From Helicoverpa zea (taxonomy: Eukaryota > Arthropoda > Insecta > Lepidoptera > Noctuidae): DNA of 64,000 bases. Numbering within the stretch: position 1 is the first letter of the stretch; every line of letters starts with the position of its first letter. Below, piece after piece: positions 58,299-64,000 of this stretch. The notes under the pieces were generated by a model, which worked only from the letters and a program-made list of their open reading frames with translations, made no database searches and was not told the DNA's origin. The stretch is taken from NCBI RefSeq assembly GCF_022581195.2, contig NC_061480.1:1364001-1428000 (forward strand). The letters are read 5' to 3'. The position numbers were made by a program, and so were the translations under genes.

Positions 58299-58558
58299 GG
58301 AGCGTGTCGTACGGCTTATCCGCTTTATTGAAATTAAAGATCTTTACAAATTCTCGTCAAATAACATTGCGCTGCTGAAGTTATTAATAAATTATTATTA
58401 ATTTAGATATAACTAAGTGATAATTTAAGCCAATTGACATTACGGCGTCAAATCTTAAACTTAAGGATTATCTACAAAATATTTAATAATAACTTGAACT
58501 TATAAAATGTGAAATCTTTAGGATTAACCTTGACTGTCACGTATTCAGACTAACTGTG

Positions 58559-58688
58559 AGTTGCACCATTTAACTAAAACGATAACCGAACCATTTTCAG
58601 TTGTCAAATCGCCGATGTGAGCAATGCGCGGCAAGTATACGGCTGGTTATGGCTTGGTTATCGTTATAGCTAAATGGTACAACTCACC
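58559..58688. mobile_element. Short GTTGCACCATTTAAC MITE, empty-site copy
   Basis: 130 bp with inverted ends: AGTTGCACCATTTAACTAAA and TAGCTAAATGGTACAACT. The interior CCATTTTCAGTTGTCAAATC is uninterrupted here, but in the second copy (59569-60043) a Harbinger-like MITE splits it. Confidence 0.8.
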
Positions 58689-59568
58689 CAAAAATAAATG
58701 TTAGATATTTTGTTGTTAAATCCTACTAATAGGTATTATATATATTTGTAACATGTAGTCTACATTTTAACCATGTGTGAAAAGTATTTTACTTAGGAAG
58801 CGGGTGAAACCTTGGGTGGTAGCTGTTTGATAATTTTGAACACTAATGCGATTCCCACTAAATATAGGCCAGATAAATTCGAGTGAATACAAGATTTTAT
58901 GATTATATACATATTTGGTGCCATTTTTGGATGAAATGAAATGCTTAGACAACTTTTACAAAATTTCGATATGTTATTTCATATGAAATATAAATAACTA
59001 AAAAACCCATGGAAATTCGAGGTACAGTATAACAAAAACACTCTATAACATTTTTAATGTATGATTAAAGTCGTGTACCATAGTGACTAGACTCAAGGCT
59101 GTTGACCTTTTTTTGGACTATCATAGACTACAAAAAGGGCCCATACTTATAATAAAGTTCTGGGCCCTGGGGCCTATCTGTTATATTGTTGTTTCCAATT
59201 GCATCCAGTAATAAAAAAAACTTATTCAAGTCAGAATGTGGAAGTGCTTGGGAGATGTATATGTAATAATGTGAATGTATTTAAAAGCAGCCATGTTGCT
59301 TTAAATTTAATTTGAAAAAGTGACAATTGTGCTCATTTTGAAAATGTGACATTTGTGCCAATATGGCCTACTCGCATCCTTTAGGTTAGGTAATACATTA
59401 CTATTTATTTATTTACTAAAATCGCAGGAAAAAATTGTTCATTCTTAAACAAATACATCAAAGTATCAATGCCTTAAAAAAGTATAAATAAGTAGTACTT
59501 AACTTATTTTCATTCATAATCCGGCGTAACTCAAAAATAACTATGCTTAACTAACAGTTAGTTGCACC

Positions 59569-60043
59569 ATTTAACTATAACGAACGAATAACCGAACCAT
59601 TTTCAGGGGCCCAATTCTACTAATTTTACTTAAGCGACATACGATTCACATCCGACTGCGATCCAATCACGACTCAATTACCATTGAAGCGTATGTGGCA
59701 TTCCGCTATTTTTCTTTTAAATTAACGTTTTTATCCTTTTCTGTCATTCAATAATGAATCATATTGTCTGCAAATGATTTACGATTGCAATATGATTGTA
59801 GAACAAACTACCGTATGGACCAAATGACAGACCAATCGAAGTTCATTGGTATACGATTGGTCTTATATATATTAGTAGCAGAATGCCCGATATGGTTCAA
59901 AATGCTGTTACGATTCAATTTTGACATTATTAACTTAGGAGAATCGGGCCCCAGTTGTCAAATCGCCGATGTGAGCAATGCGCGGCAAGTATACGGCTGG
60001 TGATCGTTTGGTTATCGTTATAGTTAAATGGTGCAACTAACTT
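59569..60043. mobile_element. Short GTTGCACCATTTAAC MITE, copy 2, interrupted
   Basis: GTTAGTTGCACCATTTAACT on the left and AGTTAAATGGTGCAACTAAC on the right. The middle is split at TTTTCA|G by the element at 59604-59952. Confidence 0.8.
59604..59952. mobile_element. Harbinger-like MITE copy 5
   Basis: GGGGCCCAATTCTACTAATT on the left and TTAGGAGAATCGGGCCCC on the right, flanked by CAG/CAG. Its target is known precisely from the uninterrupted sister sequence at 58598-58612. Confidence 0.85.
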
Positions 60044-60123
60044 TTAAAAATTATACACATTATGTATATCTACGATAGCGATATATTTATTTATTATTTA
60101 ATATGTTTTATACTTGAGATCTG

Positions 60124-61222
60124 TTAGCTAGAAAATAACTTATATGCGTGGTATATAATAACTAGTATTGGTAAGTTTGTGCGAATATTTTCAGCATTGT
60201 TACAGGCGTCTGCATCGTTGCAACTTTGTAGGCAACCGTGGACGTATCTGAAAAATGTGAAAATATCATGAATATTGGTTTACCCTTTCTCAACTAGGTC
60301 GAGTTTCAGTGTGATCGCATGAAGCTGAGTATAGTTATCGGCACGAATCTTGAGCTCTGACCTTCACCTGCGCAGAAGTAATTTATTAGGTACCTTTTGT
60401 GGTATGAAGTGAGGCGCGGGGGCGGGCTAAATCGGTGATTGGCCCGCAGCGCATCGCGTCATAGCCGTCACTTGGGATTGGTTCTTTGCTAATAAATCAC
60501 TTCTGTGCAGATGTAGGTCAGAGCTCAAGATTCGTGCCGATAACTATATAATATGTAGAATTGTAGGTGTCTATACCACGAATGGGAGTGAACCATATTT
60601 GTCAGTGTAAATAATTTTAAGGGTGTATCTACAAGGCGGTGCAAGAAGCTTGCGTATGTTGAGGCACATGCGCAGGTTACATGCATTTTAAAACGTGCGG
60701 GTCCAGCGACTCGCGCATATACCAAAGCAAAGTACCCACCCGCGTGCTCTTGTCACTTGCTCATGTTAACTTGTTCCGTGTAGATGCACCCTAACTTTGT
60801 CATTATATGCGTAAACTCAGGAGCTTGACAAAAAATTAAGGTATGAATACAAGATGTAATCCCATTCTTAAGTCTAAACTACCTATCATATATTTTTTCG
60901 ATGTGAAATCATCAAATGACCCCTCTCTATGGGTGCAGCGTGAGAGAGTATCAGACTCTTACTGACTAAAACCCACCATGTTCCTTCTTAAGCCCTTTAT
61001 GTACCAGAGCGCCGCGATAAATCTCTCAAACAATCCAGTAGCCCCGGTGGCAAACATATCATTGCAATTTTAAAAAATATAATTAAATAGTTTTTATGAA
61101 AGTTTACCTGTCATCATAATAGAATCGTCCGCAATGTGACATCCTTATGATCTCGGTGTCGGTGGTCGCCGTGCCGGAGTCCAACCCGCAGCCACGGACC
61201 GTTATCGTCTCGCCTGTGTCAT
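60124..61222 (-). CDS. Host gene 3 (3' part): Ly6/UPAR quiver/sleepless-like protein
   Basis: Two minus-strand coding exons with matching phase. The first (61222-61108) encodes DTGETITVRGCGLDSGTATT and DTEIIRMSHCGRFYYDDR. The second (60247-60124) encodes YVHGCLQSCNDADACNNAEN, then a hydrophobic end (LPILVIIYHAYKLFSS) and stop TAA. The spacing GCG...SHCG...GCLQSCNDADACNN is the C-terminal half of the insect Ly6/UPAR (quiver/sleepless-type) three-finger domain; the terminal hydrophobic segment after CNN fits a GPI-anchor signal, so the protein should sit on the outer cell surface. Relatives bind and modulate ion channels or act at junctions; I cannot say which member this is. Earlier exons (signal peptide and first fingers) were not found and must lie beyond repeats to the right or outside the window. 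Intron 60248-61107 holds two MITEs. Confidence 0.82.
60330..60547. mobile_element. TA-flanked MITE (TAGTTATCGGCACGAA termini), copy 2
   Basis: 218 bp. TATAGTTATCGGCACGAATC on the left is the complement of GATTCGTGCCGATAACTATA on the right. Inside, CACCTGCGCAGAAGTAAT and CACTTCTGTGCAGATGTAGG continue the inverted symmetry. It is in the Ly6 gene intron. Confidence 0.85.
60627..60793. mobile_element. MITE with GGGTGTATCTACA termini
   Basis: 167 bp, inverted ends GGGTGTATCTACA and TGTAGATGCACCC. The interior matches the fragment at 22400-22525 in opposite orientation. Ly6 gene intron. Confidence 0.75.
60905..61045. repeat. Dispersed repeat (GCTGCGGGATT type, reverse), copy 4
   Basis: TCATCAAATGACCCCTCT, GAGTATCAGACTCTTACTGA and ATGTACCAGAGCGCCGCG; about 60 bp from the Ly6 exon donor. 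Confidence 0.6.
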
Positions 61223-61375
61223 CTGAAACGATATTTGTCATCTATGGTAATATTATAAAGAGGAAAACTTTGTTTGTTTGGTTGTAATGGATAAACTCAA
61301 AAACTACTGGACCGATTTTAAATTATTTCACCATTAGAAAGCTATATATTATATTTATTTATTATATAAGCCTTA

Positions 61376-63296
61376 CAGCGGTTCCCAAATGGGGTTCCGC
61401 GGAACCCTGAGGTTCCGTGACAGGCCCTCAGGGGTTCCGTGGAAAATTCAAGATTTCCATATGGTAAATCGTTTCACTTTTGACAATATTAATTATAATT
61501 CATTTTCAATTAAATTGTTTTAAATATTGCATTCCAAAATTCCATTTAGGCACCATGTAGGTGGGTACCACTCGGGAGTGTAAGTACGCGTCAAGTGGCG
61601 GGGGAAGTCCACGGCAGCAGATAATTTAATTCCGTTTTTTACAAATTGTAGATTAACTTAATAACTCCAGGTCTTCGGCAATCGGCAAAAATAGGTAGCG
61701 AGTCGGCCAAAAATCACCGCATTTTTTGGGCTTATTTCACCGCCAGGATGATATGTTTTCATACATTCGACACGGCATACGAGTATTTCCAGTGGCTATT
61801 TTTACCATGAATCAAAAAGTGACATTATTTCGAATTTTTGCACCTCCGCGAATCCGAAAATTTCGCGCTCGCTTCGCTCGCGACTCCATGTTACATGTGA
61901 TGCTTTTATGTTCGTTTAATTGCTCAAGTATCCAACACCGAAAAAATTACGCGCTCTTCCGTCGAGGTTTCCTTTGATGTTTATTTTTTATTCCTCTGGT
62001 TCAGAAAAAGCAATAGCGCTTCTTATTCATTTGCATTTGCAGTTAGTTTACAGTGGTTTTGTTTATTTTGTGTAGGTACTTAAACTAAAAAAAATTCGCG
62101 CTCGCTTCGCTCGCGATATCGGCTGCCACTGAATGTCTTTCAATGCCAGCGGGTGTTTAGAACTTCTTCTTTTAGTTAAATTACAAAAAAATTAAACCGA
62201 CTTCCCAAAACACTAAAAAGCAAAAAAAAAAACTATTTTTAGGTGCATCGGCCTAGAATTCGGTGTCTAATGGATGTTACTAAGTTAATTTTGCCACCGA
62301 CTTCTATGCCGATGCACCTAAAAATAGTTTTTTTTTTGCTTTTTAGTGTTTTGGGAAGTCGGTTTAATTTTTTTGTAAAAAAGTTTTTTATTTAAAGCTT
62401 TTCAGTGATACGTATAGTTGTCACTATCCATACAAGTGGGAAGTTCTCATCAATACAAAGAATATAAGTCCAAATACGAGGTATTTTACATATTCAGTTG
62501 TCGAGTTCCCTCGACTTTCTCTGGTCTCCATCATCAGGTCAGCTTCAAACCTTCACTGTTGCAAAGGTCTTGTCAATACAAATAATTTAAGCCCAAACAC
62601 GAGGTAGTTTACATATTCAGTTGTCGAGTTCCCTCGACCCTCTCTGGTTTCCATCATCAGATCAGCTCCAAATCTTCACTGTTGAATAGTGCTTTTAGGC
62701 GTACACCTGAGTATCAAGTTTTTACCCTATGTATGCCTACAACTTTCGAAGGTTGCCCTCGATTTCTCAGGGTTTCCATCATCAGATCCTGACCTGATGA
62801 CTATGGGACCAACTGGCAGCTATTCCGAGTCGAACAAAAAAAGAATCACGTAAATCGGTCCATAAACCTCGGAGTAATCGATGTACATACATAGAAAAAA
62901 AAAAAAAAAAAAAAAAACATACCGGCCGAATTGATAACCTCCTCCTTTTTGGGAAGTCGGTTAAAAAAATCGCACTCGCTCGCCTCACACCTGTACAAAC
63001 CTAATCTATTTTTTTTTGCGTTTACTTTGTCAGTCTTCAAACTGAAAACTATTCGCATAATGCACAAAGTCAAGGGCGGCTAAATTGTTTTCTGGCCCGT
63101 GTGGCAGATAGCCATGCTATGCCTGAGTATACTGAATATGTCTCTAACCATATAACCATTTGGTGCGCTACCACACGCTACAAGCCGTACCTAAGTGTCT
63201 TTACGTGTTTAGTTTACTTCTTACTTAAGCTAAGGTTCCGCCGAAAAATGGTGAAACGAAAAGGGTTCCGAAGCCAAAAGAATTCGGGAACCGCTG
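61376..63296. mobile_element. hAT-like non-autonomous insertion
   Basis: The termini CAGCGGTTCCCAAATGGGGT and CGGGAACCGCTG are inverted and resemble the CAG(T/C)GGTTCCCAA ends of many hAT elements. AAGCTATATATTATAT occurs on both outer sides, but a clean 8 bp duplication is not visible. No transposase ORF; other repeats are nested inside. Confidence 0.65.
62183..62975. mobile_element. Foldback repeat with 75 bp perfect-type hairpin
   Basis: AATTAAACCGACTTCCCAAA to GGTGCATCGGC at 62188-62255 pairs with GCCGATGCACC to TTTGGGAAGTCGGTTTAATT at 62310-62372. The other outer end has GGGAAGTCGGTT at 62951-62962. Between them 62470-62690 holds two tandem 120 bp units (GTCGAGTTCCCTCGAC...CTTCACTGTTG). 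A 24 bp A run is at about 62893-62917. Confidence 0.75.
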
Positions 63297-63534
63297 ATAA
63301 GCTATATATTATATATTATCTGCGAGTAACAGGCTATATTTTATCCCGGTGCGGGCAGTAGCTCCCACGGGACGCGGGTGAAACCGCGGGAAAACGGCTA
63401 GTTGTTTAAATGTTTCAAGTTTATTAGAAGTAAAGGACAATATGGATGAGAGAAAAGGATCTTCAAATACAGGTGTAGCTCTTGCCAAGCTTTTTGTCGT
63501 CTCGGAACACGTGAGTCGCTTCGCATCCATCCAT

Positions 63535-63890
63535 CCATCCTCCGAGCCTTTTTTGTCAACTATGTTGGGGTCGGCTTCCAGTCTAACCGGATGTATAGTT
63601 ATCGGCACGAATCTTGAGCTCTGACCTACATCTGCGCAGAAGTGATTTATTAGCAAAGAACCAATCCCGAGTGACGGCTATGACGCGATGCACTGCGGGC
63701 CAATCACCGCTTTAGCCCGCCCCCGCGCCTCATTTCATACCACAAAAGGGACCCAATAAATTACTTCTGCGCAGGTGAAGGTCAGCGCTCAAGATTTGTG
63801 CCGATGATTATTGCTGAGTGCTTTACAAGGAATGACTGCCCTATCTGAACCCATCAACCCAGTTACCTGGGCAACCCAATACCCCTTGAA
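63535..63890 (-). repeat. SINE family A split by a TA MITE
   Basis: Left part 63535-63593 (TCCGAGCCTTTTTTGTCAAC to TAACCGGATG) and right part about 63813-63890 (GCTGAGTGCTTTACAAGGAA onward), in the reverse orientation of family A. Confidence 0.75.
63594..63812. mobile_element. TA-flanked MITE (TAGTTATCGGCACGAA termini), copy 3
   Basis: 219 bp, the inverted version of 60330-60547 at high identity; the left end TATAGTTATCGGCACGAATC is intact and the right end is mutated (GATTTGTGCCGATGATTATT). It is inserted in a SINE. Confidence 0.85.
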
Positions 63891-64000
63891 ATGTCCTGGC
63901 TCGCATATGGCTAGACATTTCCAGACTGTGTTTGTTGAAATCGGGTGCCAGTCTTATCAAATGCATCATGCAGGTCACAAAACTCAATGGCGGTCCGCAA
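63891..64000. other. Right edge, unassigned
   Basis: The minus strand is open in one frame (GPPLSFVTCMMHLIRLAPDF...) but without a recognisable motif or clear splice signals. It could be an upstream exon of the Ly6 gene, but I cannot support that. Confidence 0.2.

Larger units (their letters stand above)
61241..63401 (+). mobile_element. Helitron-derived element split by a hAT-like insertion
   Basis: Starts TCTATGGTAATATTATAAAG after an A and ends CGCGGGAAAACGGCTAG before a T. The two halves (61241-61365 and 63297-63401) together match the uninterrupted copy at 50390-50558; the break is in the AAAGCTATAT stretch. Confidence 0.75.

Overview
This is a eukaryotic nuclear window, AT-rich and packed with transposons, almost certainly from a moth or butterfly. 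Evidence: small exons with GT-AG introns; short Helitron-type repeats with an A|TC start and CTAG|T end; tRNA-derived SINEs; many MITEs; non-LTR retrotransposons; and the 3' tail repeats ending in a TGATTTT-like motif that I know from Lepidoptera. No tRNA, rRNA, CRISPR or bacterial operon is seen.

Layout. 1-12230 is nested mobile DNA: a minus-strand THAP/DDE_Tnp_4 transposase gene (552-5950) is split in its THAP exon by a CR1/L2-type LINE (2716-5850) and cut in its DDE domain by a second THAP-bearing element (1-551). Beside it lies an apparently intact two-ORF I-type LINE (6462-11601, minus) and a Harbinger-like MITE. 12509-20456 is host gene 1 (plus, 11 exons, 473 aa), an acidic protein I do not recognise. 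21024-23731 holds a MITE in its 3' UTR region, a 5'-truncated LINE and a complete second copy of the THAP element, inverted relative to the copy at 1-551.

24311-53654 is host gene 2 (plus, 24 coding exons, about 980 aa), CFAP91 (MAATS1/AAT1), a flagellar radial-spoke/calmodulin-associated protein, with a near-perfect RFX X-box 93 bp upstream of its ATG. Its introns are full of repeats, and at least four of its exons (8, 9, 16, 18) have extra, mostly defective tandem copies next to them. 53655-60100 is repeats and MITEs. 60124-61222 holds the last two coding exons of host gene 3 on the minus strand, a Ly6/UPAR (quiver/sleepless-like) GPI-anchored protein whose 5' exons were not found. The right edge is a Helitron copy split by a hAT-like insertion that carries further foldback DNA.

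The three host genes show no shared pathway. The most noteworthy signals are the repeated local exon duplications in CFAP91, the multi-layer transposon nesting with datable insertions (including an empty/filled site pair inside the window), the X-box, and a GC-rich island with four consecutive hairpins in CFAP91 intron 16. All exon models come from reading frames, splice consensus and phase only; no transcript or database was consulted.
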